A stretch of 64,000 nucleotides of DNA from positions 86,620,001-86,684,000 of the forward strand of contig NC_134013.1 of assembly GCF_040712315.1 (NCBI RefSeq), read 5' to 3'. Source of the stretch: Castanea sativa. Lineage: Eukaryota; Streptophyta; Magnoliopsida; Fagales; Fagaceae. The first letter of the stretch is position 1, and each line of letters opens with the position of its first letter. Made by a program: the position numbers and the translations under genes. The notes below the pieces were generated by a model. The model was not told the DNA's origin. It did no database searches and saw only the letters and a list, made by a program, of their open reading frames with translations. Shown here piece after piece: positions 46,606-59,279 of the stretch.

Positions 46606-47414
46606 TTTAGGCTCTGCATTCCCAACAAACACAAAACAATAAACAATTTCTTCCATTAGCACAAAATGGTTGAATTTTTAGTTTTTCAATTTAACAAAAA
46701 TACGAAATATCTTGGATAAATCAATGCAACAATAATAAGGATCTAAGCACACACATGTCTCAACATAAACTGAAAATACATGTCTCAAGTCTAAACATTA
46801 TTATTGCTAATGGACAGTAGTATACCGATAGACAAAACAAAGACAACATGAGAAAAACTTAAGCAACTTCATTATCTATTTTTAAAAGATGGATACAGAA
46901 ACTGGTAGCTTCTTTTTCCTTATATCCATGATTACAAAGATAATCTAATAGAACTGCAATAGTAATCACATAATTTTACATAAATGATAAATGATATTTA
47001 TTAGAAACAATTGTTCATCATGCATTTACTAATAATAGAAAAATCATCAAATTTGATCAGTTTGGATTCATAAAATGCAACACCCATCTACTAAACAACT
47101 ATCTCTAAACCAACAACAAATTATGAAACACTTCAACATAGTGGCTGTTCAACAACAATGTGACTATCGGAAAACACATTTCATGACAACCTCAAAAAAA
47201 AAAGAAACCCAGATTTTCAAATCCCAACAATGCTCCTTGACACAAACACCAACCACAAAAAATTAATTGAATCATGCCATTAAAGAACTTGATCCTCCTC
47301 CCCTTTTCAAGGTAACTTTACACCAATGTAAATAACAAATATCCAACCAACTCCTGCCAGAAATTTCCTATTACCAAAAAAAAAAAAAAATTCGAGAGAG
47401 ATAAACTGACCGTG

Positions 47415-47560
47415 AAGGCATGATGAGGCGTGGCTACGTGCTGAGGCGTGAGGGCGTGATGAGGTGTGGCTGCGTGCTGAGGCACTAAGGCGGGAGGGCG
47501 TGATGAGGTACTGAGGCGTGAGGGCATGATGACTAATGAGGCACTGACTGAGGTAGTGAG
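47415..47560. repeat. GC-rich minisatellite upstream of the hAT remnant
   Basis: About six imperfect copies of a GTGATGAGGCGTGGCTGCGTGC-like unit of 20-30 bases. It stands out from the AT-rich surroundings and lies where the transposase promoter or leader would be. Confidence 0.7.
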
Positions 47561-47639
47561 GCGTGAAAATGGGAATGAGATGAGAGGCGGCTGGGTTAGG
47601 GAGTAGTGACTTAGGGTTTCAAAATTACAATGATATATA

Positions 47640-47869
47640 TAAGGGGGGTTTTATTAATCTCACATAACCAAGTAATATCTAGGTTGGGTTTCGGGTTTTT
47701 TTTTATAAAACCCGAACCTAACCCGGACCCGCTTCGGTTTTTTTTTTTTTTTTTTTTTTTAAAAAAACCCATACCTAACCCTATTCTTTATCCGGCCGGG
47801 TAAAATCCGGCCCATTAGGGTTGGGCTGGGCCGGGTTTCCACGAGTCGGATTTAAATTGCCATCCCTAC
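47640..47869 (-). mobile_element. hAT-type terminal region
   Basis: The plus strand ends AAATTGCCATCCCTA; on the minus strand this is TAGGGATGGCAATTT, the usual start of many plant hAT elements, followed by GGCCGGGTTT..CCGGCC-rich subterminal repeats. A long T tract lies at 47738-47760. This is probably the 5' end of the element whose transposase lies at 45030-46605. Confidence 0.65.
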
Positions 47870-47979
47870 TCCAAACTAGAATCCTCTTCCCCCCCGCCCC
47901 CCCACGATAGAAATGCTCTTTCCTCTCTTCTCCAACTACCTCCACCCATGCTCAAATCTCACAAATCACCAAATCCGTC

Positions 47980-48123
47980 CCATGCACTGTTCATGGACCA
48001 GCCAGACAAAAAAAAAATGTAGCAAGTTGATTACACGTTTTCAGCTTTAAAAAATATTTCTTTACAGTATTTTCAGTAATAAGTTTTTAGTTTCAGCAAA
48101 ATAAACGATATCCAAACAGACCA
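47980..48123. mobile_element. MITE fragment of the TGTTTGGAT family
   Basis: It ends CAGTAATAAG...GATATCCAAACAGACC, like the right ends of 61031-61679 and 63647-63848. The left end is eroded, with only CACTGTTCATGGACC recognisable. Confidence 0.55.
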
Positions 48124-48175
48124 TATATGTGTTTATAGGTGTCAAGTGTTTGTTCTATTTGTTAAATGTGCTAGG

Positions 48176-50215
48176 GTATTAGATGCCAATGCATATGAGA
48201 AGTTGCACAGGGCGCTTGTGACTTACCTGAGGAAATGTACTTTGTTTTTTTGGGGGGAGGGGGAGCTAGCATGTTTTAATGGGGATCTAGTACGTGCATT
48301 TTGCTATGCTACAATCTCTGAGTATGCAAAGTCATCATTAAAAGATCAAATTTACAGAGTAACCTGTGTCTGATTTTTGGCCATATGTATTATGTAGGAT
48401 CTATATGTGTTTCTTAATCATCAGTCAACATGCAAGTTGCGCGGCGGATATGTTCATCTTTATTCTCACTACCAGAGAATAGATTGTTGCTCATCATTGA
48501 CATATTAATGTGTGTGTTGGATTCCATTACCTGTGAATGCAAGGGAAAATTGATAAATTGTATACATGAAAGAAGTTTTAATGAATCAGGCATATGGTTC
48601 AAGGAAGACTTCTATCATCAGGTTCACCTATGTCCATGTTTAAAGCCAAAGATATGGCCATAATGTTATCTTCTTTAATTACACTTTTTAAGATATGGAA
48701 TATGGTATCTATACAAATATAATATCTTTTACAAGTAAGATGATCACTGGTTTGTTGTGTCATGTCTCATGTGTATTGAATGAAGATTTTGTTGTAGGAA
48801 AAAGAGCTTTGGGCATAGAAAAAACAGATCCTTGTCTATTATTTTCAACACATTATGATATTACCTAACCTGAAACTTCTTCATGAACATCAATAGACTA
48901 TAAATCCCAGTCTTTAGCTAACCTAGGTATCTGAGTAACACACTCAAAAGAGAAGTCTAGACAAATTAGGCACAGTTGCATTTCTATCAGCAGTAACATA
49001 AAATAATTTTAAGTAAGCATCTTTCATTGGCATATCATTACATCATTGATCATTCCAAAAGCAAATTCGAGAAAATTTCCAACCTCATATCTAATATAAC
49101 TTAGAGAATAAATCTTGTCCGCCCCTGATAAATTTCCACGCTTCCATACCATATGAACCAACAACTACCCCCATTGAACTCCATACTTTTTATCTACTAC
49201 CTCCTCCATAAATTATTAGTTTGCACATTCATTATTTGGAGAAGAGTACTATTAAGTTTTCAGAGTTATTGCATTGTCTAGTAATCTTATGTTTTGGAGA
49301 CGGTTTTTAAACCCATGACCTCAAAGTTTATTTTATTTTTCCAGTTCGAGGTGGAAAATACTGGAATAGAGTATGTTGAACTTGTCTCTTATTGTGCCAA
49401 TAAATGCCGAACTTCAAGTGCAAACTTAAGTATTACAATGGCGACACATCTAAACAAAATAGCAGGTGATTCCCATCAGGTATCTTGTTTATGTAGTCTA
49501 TCTTGTGCATTTTTCATTCGTGGTGTTATTTACATGTCTCACATTGTAATTTTAGTCGAATTTGTTTGGTAGGTTAGATTTGTTGGGCTTTGTGGAGCCT
49601 AGTTTATGTGTTGATCCGGTTGACGACCTGACCCGACCCGAATAATGTTGCGTGGTTTTTAATGGGAGATTTTTTAAGGCTTAGTCCATAGAGTAGAGGC
49701 TTGGGCCGACAGGCCCGAGCCGGATGTATAAAATGTAGGATGTATAAAACACATCTCCCTTTGATATGATACTGATCGAGGCTATATGCAGTTGGGTTGC
49801 ACCTTATCAATTCTGATGCGAAGTCCAAAGGTGCTATTCGAATTTTACATGATGATGGGGATATACTGCAGAACTTAGTTGCTTTGCTTGGTTCTTTGGG
49901 TAGTTACTTTCATATTAGCTGCAAAGAGAATTGTGTGACATGTAATGTAAAACATACAGATTCTTTTTGTCAGAGTTGTTCACAATTGAGTTTTGGTTAT
50001 GAGGCATCTATAGATTGCCCTCAGAATGATAGAAAAGCTTATCTGCTCTTTTACCTAAATGCGTTGAAATTTTTATGCCAGCCCCAAGCGGATTTAGTAA
50101 ATTCAAAAAGGAAACAGCTTGTTAGTGAAAATGAAGATGCTTTTATTTCTACAAAACAATGTATAATCCAAGATGCATTCTATCAATTTGTTGATATTTT
50201 TCATTCCTGTCAAAG
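48176..50215 (+). pseudogene. Separase-like gene fragment, four exons
   Basis: Coding-like blocks are 48176-48353 (VLDANAYEKLHRALVTYL..., EYAKSSLKDQIYR), 48432-48540 (VARRICSSLFSLPENRLL...), 49345-49479 (EVENTGIEYVELVSYCANKC) and 49792-50215 (DGDILQNLVALLGSLGSYF...). The last two have clean GT-AG borders. I associate this text with the helical N-terminal half of plant separase, the protease that cleaves cohesin at anaphase, but only from memory. No catalytic domain, upstream exons or downstream exons are present, and block Y starts at 50520. The acceptor before exon 2 reads TGCAA rather than TGCAG. Exon 1 has an insertion-like stretch, FFWGEGE. A truncated, dead copy is the best reading. Confidence 0.5.
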
Positions 50216-50519
50216 GTAAGTTAATTGTGGGTTTCTTTTACTTTGTTTTTCTTTCGCACCCCCCATCCTTTTCATTTTATGGTATTTTCCACTTGTGTTA
50301 CTTGGAAGGCCACCCTTTGTGTTTGATGCTGTGCATTTACAATTAACATAAATTTAGGGCTGTTGAGCTGTTTACAATTCCCCATCTTAGTGCTCTAGAG
50401 AGAAAACCAACTTAACCGTCAAAAGGTCCTTGGCCGGGTTACACCGGTCATCCTTAACAGTCTTTTCTTTTCTTTCAGGTTTATAACCATAGCCTGAAAC
50501 ATTCCAGTGTGCCGATTTT
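50216..50519. other. Intron-like remainder after the separase-like fragment
   Basis: Follows the donor CAAAG|GTAAGT. No further exon is seen before block Y begins. Confidence 0.4.
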
Positions 50520-51495
50520 CGTACATCATGAACTAGTATATTGAATCCTTAAGGTTGAACCAAAATGAGAGGTTAAGAAAAAAGATTCAAAATAATTGGG
50601 TTTTTTTTTAATAAAAAAAAATGTAATGCACACGTACCCAACAGGTGACCTTCATTTTAATTCCAAATGGAAAATGTTGAGGATGGAAATATAATAGTAA
50701 TTTGAAATGTCAATTAAATCATGAGGTTAGCTGTGTAAAATGCTAGTTAGCCCACAAGGAAAGTAAGAGGCTTTTCTTTTTCTTTTTTCTTTTTTTAAGA
50801 GACAAGGAAATTAGTAAGCTAATTTAAAATTAAACGTGATGATTTTGTTTTAACCCTAATACGACAAGGATAGGTTTTATTTTTATTTTTATCCAAGATA
50901 GAAATTCTATTATAGTCTAATTTAAGTGTATATATGTGTAAAGCTTCCTCCTTGAACTTGAACCCCGACTCTTGTACTTATAGAGTTACCATCGCATTAA
51001 GGGTTTACGATAGTGGCAAGGATAGTTCTTACATATTAAAGAAATTGTTTGCTAACTTAAGCATAAGAGAGTCACCCGTGAGCATAACCCCAAGTGGCAT
51101 CTAGTTTTTTTATTTATTTCTTGTATGTGGTTGTGAACGAGGTGGTATCGATCCTCTGTTTTTTTTTGGCTGAATCAGTGGTATCAATCCTCATTTCTTG
51201 CTTAACTTGGACTAAATGTTCCACTATTTCTACTACATCTTCTTTTAATTCGATTAAAATATAAATATATAGTTTTCCTAATTTAACAAGTACTACAGGG
51301 AGAGAAATTTTAACAATAGTTTTCATAATAAATGTTATAGTGCTTAAAAAAAATTTAAAAAAAAAAAAAAAAAAAACTCTAGCTTCCAAACTCAACAGTT
51401 TGAAAACCCCCACGAGCGAGTATTTGTGCCCTTTAAAAACACAAGCTAACCCATGGTTTCATTCTCATTTCCATACCCCTTTCCTTTTCCTTCCA
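50520..51495. repeat. Dispersed block Y, copy 2
   Basis: Collinear with 12440-13436, with the same order of motifs and many substitutions. It is followed at once by satellite-like sequence, as in copy 1. Part of it (about 51195-51480) is repeated at 51600-51880. Confidence 0.7.
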
Positions 51496-51499
51496 TTAA

Positions 51500-53990
51500 A
51501 ACTTACAACAATGTCCTAATCTTTTTTCCTGCTCATTTTCTTGCTAAATAATTTTAAAATATGATATTTTAAGAAAATAAAATAAAATAAAATAATTTAG
51601 ACTACATGTTCTACTATTTCTGCTACATCTCCGTTTAATTTGATTAAAATATAAATATATAGTTTTCCTAATTTAACAAGTACTACATGGAGAGAAATTT
51701 TAACAATAGTTTTCATAATAAATGTTATAGTGCTTAAAAACAAAAACAAAAACAAACTCTAGCTTCCAAACTCAATAGTTTGAAAACCCCCACGAGCGAG
51801 TATTTGTGCCTTTTAAAAACACAAGCTAACCCATGGTTTCGTTCTCATTTCCATACCCCTTTCCTTTTCCTTCCGTTGCAACTTACAACAACATCCTAAT
51901 CTTTTTTTCCTACTCATTTTCTTTCTAAATAATTTTAAAATATAATATTTTAAGAAAAGAAAAGAAAAGATTATATTATATTATATTTAAAGAAAAATTA
52001 ATAAATTTAATGGAGATGCAAGGTATTGATCCTCGTTCCTTGTGTAAGCTGTACCACATGCTCTACCATTTGAGCTACATCCCCTTTTAATATAAAAATA
52101 CAATCTCTGTCCCATTTAATTAGAACTTGTTTACTATTTAAAATTTGTAAAGGTCAATATCTTTTCTGTATTTCAAAAGGCTAATTATTGCATTTTTTTA
52201 CTTTCAAAATTACCCTAATTTAATTAACTTATACTTATTTCTAAAACATAAGAAACAAGGTTAAAACCATAAATTGGCAAAAATTAAGAACAAGAAATCT
52301 ACTGGGTAAAAATTCCCCACTAGATAGTAGATAGATACAAGTTCCTATCACAGGAAAAAAAAAATTCCCACTGCCCCACTTTTCTATAATAAAAAAAAAA
52401 AAAAAAAAAACACTCTTAGACTTAATTTGAAATTTGACTGGACTAATATTTCCTTTTGGCAAAATTTCTGTGAATAAAACACCCTTACTTTATTTTTTGT
52501 TTTTGTTAAAAAAAAAATCTTTTTGGCAAAGTTTTTGGGCACAAAACACCATCACGTTACTTTTCTTTTTGTTCAAAATTCAAAATTATTCTTTTATCAA
52601 AATTTTCAGGAGTCATTCTCAGTAAAACAATCGCTTATTCTTATCCAAATCAACTTTAGGACATTCTATCAAACTCATGGTTATTTACTAAAGCAACAAT
52701 TACAGCAAAATATAAATAAAAAGAATTACACCAACGTATTTTTCTACTCATTTTCTTTAGTATTGTTCCATTTTTTCCCTACTCATTTTCTTGCAAAATA
52801 ATTTAAAAATGTGACATTTTAAGAAAATAAAATAAAATAATTAAATATGTGATATTTTAAGAAAATAAAAATAAAATTAATGGAGATATAAGGTAACGAT
52901 CCTCGTTCTTTGTATAAGTTATACCGCATATTCTACCATTTGAGCTACATCCCCTTATAATATAAAAATATTAACTTTTGTCCATTTTAATTACAACAAT
53001 GTCCTAATATTTTTTCCTGCTCATTATCTTGCAAGGTATTGATCCTCATTCCTTGTGTAAGTTGTATCACATGCTCTACCATTTGAGCTACATCCCCTTT
53101 TAATATAAAAAAACAATCTTCGTCTATTTCAATTAGAACTTGTTTACTATTAAATTTTGTAAAGTTCAATCTCTTTTCTATATTTTAAAAAGTTAATTAT
53201 TGCCTTTTTGACTTTCAAAATGACCCTAATTTAATTAACTTATCATTATTTCTAAAACATAAGAAATAAGATTAAAACCATAAATTGACAAAAATAAAAA
53301 ACAAGAAACCTGCCGGGTAAAAACTCCCCACTAGATAGTAGATAGATAGAAGTACCTATCGCAGGAAAAAAAAATTCCCACTACTCCACTTTTCTATAAA
53401 TTAATAATAATAAAACACTCTTAGACTTAATTTGAACTTTGCTTGGACGAATATTTCCTTATGGCAAAATTTCCGTGAATAAAACACCCTCACTTTATTT
53501 TTTGTTTTTGTTTAAAAAAAATTTATTTTTGGCAAAATTTTTGGGCACAAAACACCATCTAGTTACTTTTGCTTTTTATTCAAAATTCAAAAATTTTCTT
53601 TTAGTAAAATTTTCGACTTTGGAACATTCTATAAAACTCATACTTATCTACTAAAGCAACAACTACAGCAAAATATAAATAAAAAGAATTACACCAACTT
53701 ATCTTTCTACTCATTTTCTTTAGTATTATTCTTTTTCTTTCCCTACTCGTTTTCTTGCAAAATAATTTAAAAATATGACATTTTAAGAAAATAAAATAAA
53801 ATAATTAAATATGTGATATTTTAAGAAAATAATAATAAAATTAATGGAGATATAAGGTAACAATCCTCGTTCTTTGTGTAAGTTGTACCGCATATTCTAC
53901 CATTTGAGCTACATTCCCTTTTAATATAAAAATATTAACTTTTGTCCATTTTAACTAAAACTTGCTTAGTGTTTAAATCTTGTAAAGGTT
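51500..53990. repeat. Diverged satellite units, right flank
   Basis: About two and a half units of the 1.055-kb family, with many substitutions and indels compared with the homogeneous core. It contains a good type B tRNA-like domain at 52012-52084, a truncated one at about 53030-53097, and type A domains near 52878 and 53846. Diverged units at the edges and similar units in the middle are the usual satellite pattern. Confidence 0.88.
52012..52084 (-). repeat. tRNA-Ala-like domain, type B, in a diverged unit
   Basis: 73 bases, acceptor and D stems intact, T stem CGAGG/CCTTG with loop ATCAATA. The B box is GGATCAATACC, one base off the array form. Confidence 0.75.
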
Positions 53991-54958
53991 GATAATAATA
54001 ATAATCATCATCATCTTTTTCTTCTTCTTATGACAGGATGTAATAGTAAATATCATTTGAATGGTCAATGGTATAAATTTTAGTTACTTTTACTACGATT
54101 CATAATTAATCTAACATATGTTTGGTACATATGATGCCAAACAAGTAATATGTTTTTTTTTTTAAGTCAACATGACAACTACGAAGGATGTTATTACCAC
54201 TAGGTTACTGCTAGAACCCCTCAAATAGGCACTATGTATTATGTATTGTAGAAGTTTCATATCGTTGCCTTTTTTTTTCGACTTAAGTGATTGCCTATTA
54301 CAAATGGGGTGTAATAAAAGTTCCAAAAAAAATCCAAACAATGGGGCTTTGGTTCTTTAGTTGTTTTTGTTGTCTTTAAGGCTACTTGTTTTATCATTAT
54401 ACCGAGTGACAAGTACTCTTTGTAAGTGATAAGGATAATTTATTATACTGTTGGCTATTCTATTTTATGGGCAATTTTCATTCCATATTTTCCATTTTCC
54501 CATCAATACTTATCGTACTTATTTTTGGGGAAATACCGTTTGCGCCATGTACCCTGTTAATGACCAGGTTTGGGTGATAAACGTTACCCCACCCTTAAAG
54601 ATTGGTTTTTGGTTTGTGGGCAATTTTCTTTGTCATTTCCCTTTTATAACTATCAAAGTTTGCTAGCCTTTCTGATGATGACATTTGTCAGCAGTTTAAA
54701 ATTTTTTCAGGCTGTTCTTAGTTACCCTCAACTATATGTAGATGGTACTTTTATTTGTGGCATAGAAGTTCTTGGGACAATGCAATCATGTGGGAAACTA
54801 GGGTTTATTAGTACCAGCTCGACACATTTTGTGGCATAAGACAAAATTTAAAGTGAGGCATTTTAGGTAGAGTTATTAGTTTTCTTTGCAATATTCCAAT
54901 GGTGGTACTACCGTTGAACACTTCTTTAGAAAAAGTCATCAATTTGATATATATAGTT
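53991..54958. repeat. Segmental duplication, left copy (pairs with 60371-62010)
   Basis: Shares long stretches with 60371-61030 and 61690-62010, including GACAACTACGAAGGATG, CCTATTACAAATGGGGTG and GTTTGCGCCATGTACCCT. The right copy carries a large MITE insertion absent here. Apart from the glutaredoxin-like exon no gene is seen. Confidence 0.8.
54711..54800 (+). pseudogene. Glutaredoxin-like exon fragment, copy 1
   Basis: After an acceptor-like TTTTTTCAG the frame reads SYPQLYVDGTFICGIEVLGTMQ and then SCGKL. This resembles the C-terminal part of monothiol glutaredoxins (cis-Pro, GG pair, then a helix with E/M and GxL). The catalytic CGFS part is absent. A better-preserved copy lies at 61920-62008. 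Confidence 0.45.
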
Positions 54959-54959
54959 A

Positions 54960-55344
54960 GGTTCAAGTTACACCTAGTGTACCTCTAAGCAATATTACAC
55001 CACTCAATAACTTATTATTAAATACAATATTATGAAAATCCAACCGATGAATTACATGTTTTATATGTTCTTAACATGCATGCCAAATTTCATGTCAATC
55101 AAATGTAATTTACCATTCGATCCACAAACTAATCTTTTATGCATTATTCAAACTACAAAAACTTGAATTTAAATAATTGATTAATGACATGGCTATTGAT
55201 TTTTGATCACCTTGAAATTTTGCAAGCATGGAGAATATACAAAAACAATGTAATCTAACGGTGGATTTGTCAAAATTTGCATTCAATTAAAAACTATTGG
55301 TTTGTGTAACATTACTTAGAGTTACACTAGATGTAACTTGAACC
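54960..55344. mobile_element. MITE with long inverted ends
   Basis: Left end GGTTCAAGTTACACCTAGTG, right end its imperfect complement, then inner CTCTAAGCAATATTACAC against GTGTAACATTACTTAGAG. It is flanked by TA on both sides. The corresponding place in the right duplicate has no such element. Fragments lie at 1040-1310 and 8885-9125. Confidence 0.8.
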
Positions 55345-55350
55345 TAACCC

Positions 55351-55373
55351 ATATATATATATATATATATATA
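55351..55373. repeat. AT microsatellite
   Basis: About eleven AT units next to the MITE. The matching place in the right duplicate (62195-62210) has a short imperfect version. Confidence 0.85.
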
Positions 55374-55374
55374 T

Positions 55375-57612
55375 AAACAAATTTAGTGTCAATTGAATTG
55401 GTTTCTTTGTATTAATATTACTATAAGCATGCCAAAATTATGCAATATTAACCATGTTATTGGCATGTTATGTCTTTCATGCAAAATATGACAACATTTT
55501 TTATGACGAATTTTCATATGTACAGAGTATTTTAAATATAAATAAAATTAAAAAAAAAAAAACTTGTAAATTCTAATCGATGTCATTTTTACTAAATTCA
55601 GCTTATTCTTTTCATACGTCGCTCAATTAGATGACCAAAAGACAGCATTGAATTTCATCACTTCTTAAAGCTTCAATAACCACTTTAGAATCTCCCTCAA
55701 TTATAACGGAGGACAGACCAATTTGATGAGCAAAATGAGTTTTAACAGCAGCAATTTCTTCTAACATTGAAACTAAGGAAAATCTCATGATTTTTATGCA
55801 AAGACAAGTTTCTTTTAAAAAGACTTTGCTTGTTCAAAATATTTTTTATTTGAAAGAAATTCCAACGTGGTAAAAACTTTTTTTATTTAGACACATTTTT
55901 TTGGATTTTTGAAAGACCTTTCTGTCAACTTTTGTTATAATTTTTTGAAAAAAAAAATCTAGAAAATATTTTCGATCACTAATTGAATTTTTTTTTAATT
56001 TAAAAAATTGGAAGAAATATTAAAAAAAAATTGAAAAATTAATTGTAAGGACACAATTTGCACCCGAACCCAATCGTGCGAAGGGTGCAGGCCCAAAAAG
56101 CCTTATACAATAAAATTTGTAGAGCGTGGGCTTGAAACCTAGGGTTTATGGATATTGGATAACAAGTATGATGGGCTAGATCGCCAATACATGTGCAATG
56201 AAATGATTATATGACAGAAACTCTCCTCGTACGTAAACCGATGATAACTTATATTGCTCTTTCTTCTTTCAACAATAGATTATAGTCGAAGGTGGTGTGT
56301 ATAGTATTTTCTCTTTCTTTTTCTCGATCCCTCCTATTGAATGCCTATCTTTTTCTTTTATATCACCTTCCTTCTTCCCACCATTTTCCACGTATGGACC
56401 AGATCACCCATCTAGATACTTGTCCCATTCACCGCTTTCTTGAAGTCCTCAAACAATAGCTGTCACACTGATCACTATTGTTCAAAGGTCATTTCTCCAT
56501 TAATGCGGCCAGAGAGGTAGATGCAGAGTCTTTAATGTGGTGGTAGCAGCCTTCTCAAAGATATTTCTTATTCACTCCTTCTCCCTGTGCTCATGTGGAA
56601 CACATCCTCCCTCACCAGACCTCCTAGAATTCCCTTATATACATCGGGGTGTATGGTATGACCTTTATTTCATATAGCCGAGGAGATCACCCTCCTCGGA
56701 CCATTTCCACCAACTCCTTTTGTAATAATTTGTTCATGGGCTTTTATATTAAATATAGTTATTACCAATAAGACCTCCTCAGACAGGTTAATATCCTCAG
56801 ACCAAGCCCAAGGCCCAAAAACATATTCTGACCCTTCTGCCCTTACATTAACCATAACATATAACAAAAGTTAATGAAAAAACGTTAATTGAATAAACTT
56901 TCAAGTTAAAAGATTTAAATGAACGAAAACAAAGTTAAAGGGCTGAAATTAATTTTGGTGTTGTCTCTTTAAACACAACACTATCAAGATTTACCTTAAA
57001 ATATGAGGATGGTGGTGAAGACCATCAGAATCGAGGATAGGTGAGAGAAGTGGGAAAAACTGGCTTGATTGGGATAGCTTAGTAAAAATCAATTATATTA
57101 GAGCTTGAAGCTGTTTGTTAATTTTGTTGTAGAATTAAATAAGTTGAAGTTGTTTGTTATAGAATTAAAGTATAACCAAACTGTCAATGTTGGTTTCCCC
57201 TTGATCGATTCCAAATTTCCAATTAAGATCGCTTGAGGTCAGTAGGTTTAGGACTGTGTGGTAAAAGCAAATCGATTAAGAGCATTGCATTGGGTTAAGT
57301 TGTATCTCAAATCCATTGATCAAACCCTCACCACTCATCATATTTAAACACCAAAACCTAAGATCTAAATAATAAAACCCAATATCTAAAACACCAAAAC
57401 CCTAGATATATACACAAAACACATAACCAATGAAACCCACATCCACGTCAAATATTACCTCACGGGATTTGCTTTAATTTTCTCTTTGACAACCTAGCTC
57501 AACGGTATGTGAAAGCAAAAGAGAGAGAAACACTGGTGAAAATTTCAGATGGGTTAGGGTTTTGTGAATCAACCACTAAGAGAAGGTAAAGAGAAAGTTG
57601 AGAGCTCATTTC
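55375..57612. repeat. Segmental duplication, left copy continued (pairs with 62200-63960)
   Basis: Bases 55375-56043 match 62205-62935 and 56848-57600 match 62936-63890, with the solo LTR 56044-56847 only in this copy. Part of it (57190-57480) is present a third time at 58025-58320. It contains no supported gene. Confidence 0.82.
56044..56847 (-). mobile_element. Solo LTR of the Tat-type family, minus orientation
   Basis: On the minus strand it starts TGTAAGGGCAGAAGG and ends ...TGTGTCCTTACA. It shares the order of LTR motifs (AAGCCCACGCTCTACAAATTT, CCTCGG pairs, CATTAATGGAGAAATGACC). Flanks TTAAT and TTAAC are a 5-bp target duplication with one change. The right duplicate keeps the empty site at about 62933-62940. 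Confidence 0.88.
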
Positions 57613-57613
57613 C

Positions 57614-57655
<42 letters not shown>

Positions 57656-58380
57656 ACCCTCGTTTTCATTATAAAGGTCATCGTGCTTAAAAAAAGGGAG
57701 ATTTTAAATTGTGTGGTTTTGTGTATGAATAAAGCAAGGTGACTGAGTGTTTGTAGGTTTTTGTAAAAAAAATGGAGATACAAGGTATCAATCCTCGTTC
57801 CTTGTGTAAGCCTTCACATGCTCTACCATTTAAGCTATATCTCCTTATATATATAAATCCTCATTTTCATTATAAAGGTCATCGTGCTTCAAAAAAAATA
57901 ATGATAATAAAAGGTCATCATGCTTAGAAAAAAGGGTGATTTTGAATGGTGTGGTTTTGTGAATGAATGAAGGAAGGTGAGCGAGTGTTTGTAGGTTTTT
58001 GTAAAAAAATGGAGATGCAAGGTTGGGTTCCCCTTGATTGATTCCAAATTTCCAATTAAGACTGCTTGAGGTCAGTCGATTTGGGACTGTGTGGTAAAAG
58101 TAAATCGATTAAAAGCATTGCATTGGGTTGAGTCGTATCTCAAATCCACTGATCAAACCCTCACCACTCATCATATTTAAACACCAAAACCTAAGATCTA
58201 AATAACAAATCCCAATATCTAAAACACCAAAACCCTAGATATATACACAAAACACATAACCAATGAACCCCACATCCACGTCGAATATTACCTTGTCAAA
58301 TTTGGTTCGATTTGCAAGGGATCAATCCTCGTTCCTTGTGTAAGCCTTCACATGCTCTACCATTAAGCTATAACTCCTTT

Positions 58381-58428
<48 letters not shown>

Positions 58429-58647
58429 TCTCATTTTCATTATAAAGGTCATCGTGCTTTAAAAAAAAAGAATAATAAAAGGTCAACATGCTTAAAAAAA
58501 GGGTGATTTTGAATGATGTGGTTTTGTGAATGAATGAATTAGGGTGAGTGAGTGTTTGTAGGGTTTGTAAAAAAAATGGAGATGCAAGGTATCTATCCTC
58601 ATTCTTTGGGTAAGCATTCCCATACTCTACCATTTGAGCTACATCCC

Positions 58648-58718
<71 letters not shown>

Positions 58719-59190
58719 TCATTTTCATTATAAAGGTCATCGGGCTTAAAAAAAGGGAGATTTCGAATGGTGTGGTTTTGTGTATGAATGAAGCAGGGTG
58801 AGTAAGTGTTTGTAGGTTATTGTAAAAAAAATGGAGATGCAAGGTATCAATCCTCGTTCCTTGGGTAAGCGTTCCTATACTCTACCATTTGAGCTACATC
58901 CCTTTTTAATCAAACCTCATTTTCATTATAAAGGTCATCGTGCTTAAAAAAAAAGAATAATAAAAAGTCATCATGCTTAAAAAAAAGGAGATTTTGAATG
59001 GTGTGGTTTTGTGTATGAATGAAGCAGGGTGAGTGAGTGTTTGTAGGATTTTATAAAAAAAAATGGAGATGCAAGGTATCGATCCTCTTCCCTTGAGTAA
59101 GCATTACTCATGCTCTACCATTTGAGCTACATCCCCATCTATTAATTAATTAATATATATATATATATATTTATTTATTTTAACCCTCAT
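57613..59190. repeat. Second tandem family carrying tRNA-Ala-like domains
   Basis: Five to six units of about 200-270 bases. Each has CATTTTCATTATAAAGGTCATCGTGCTT, a GGTGTGGTTTTGTG..GAATGAA segment, TGTTTGTAGG, and then a minus-strand tRNA-Ala-like domain. AT microsatellites sit right after the domain at 57617-57652, 58385-58426 and 58652-58714. One unit is interrupted by a copy of the 57190-57480 segment at 58025-58320. Another partial unit starts at 63885. Confidence 0.85.
58578..58648 (-). repeat. tRNA-Ala-like domain in the second family (representative)
   Basis: GGGGATGTAGCTCAAATGGTA opens it and the acceptor stem pairs with GCATCTCC; the B box is GGATAGATACC. Sister copies lie at 57774-57844, about 58315-58377 (truncated), 58833-58903 and 59065-59136. 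They are one or two bases shorter than the satellite type B copies, mainly in the anticodon arm. Confidence 0.72.
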
Positions 59191-59279
59191 TTTTTCATTA
59201 TAAAGGTTGGTGTGCTTAAAACTCTAACTAAAACTATTTTCATTATAAACATATTTAGTCATGATATGGAGTTGTTTTC

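Noticed and set aside
54451..54839. Intact protein of 70-90 residues in the duplicated segment
   Set aside because: Only about 30 residues look like glutaredoxin; the upstream part reads through intron-like T-rich sequence and is not kept in the second copy.
58322..58842. Open frames made largely of YIYIYI
   Set aside because: They are translations of AT microsatellites.
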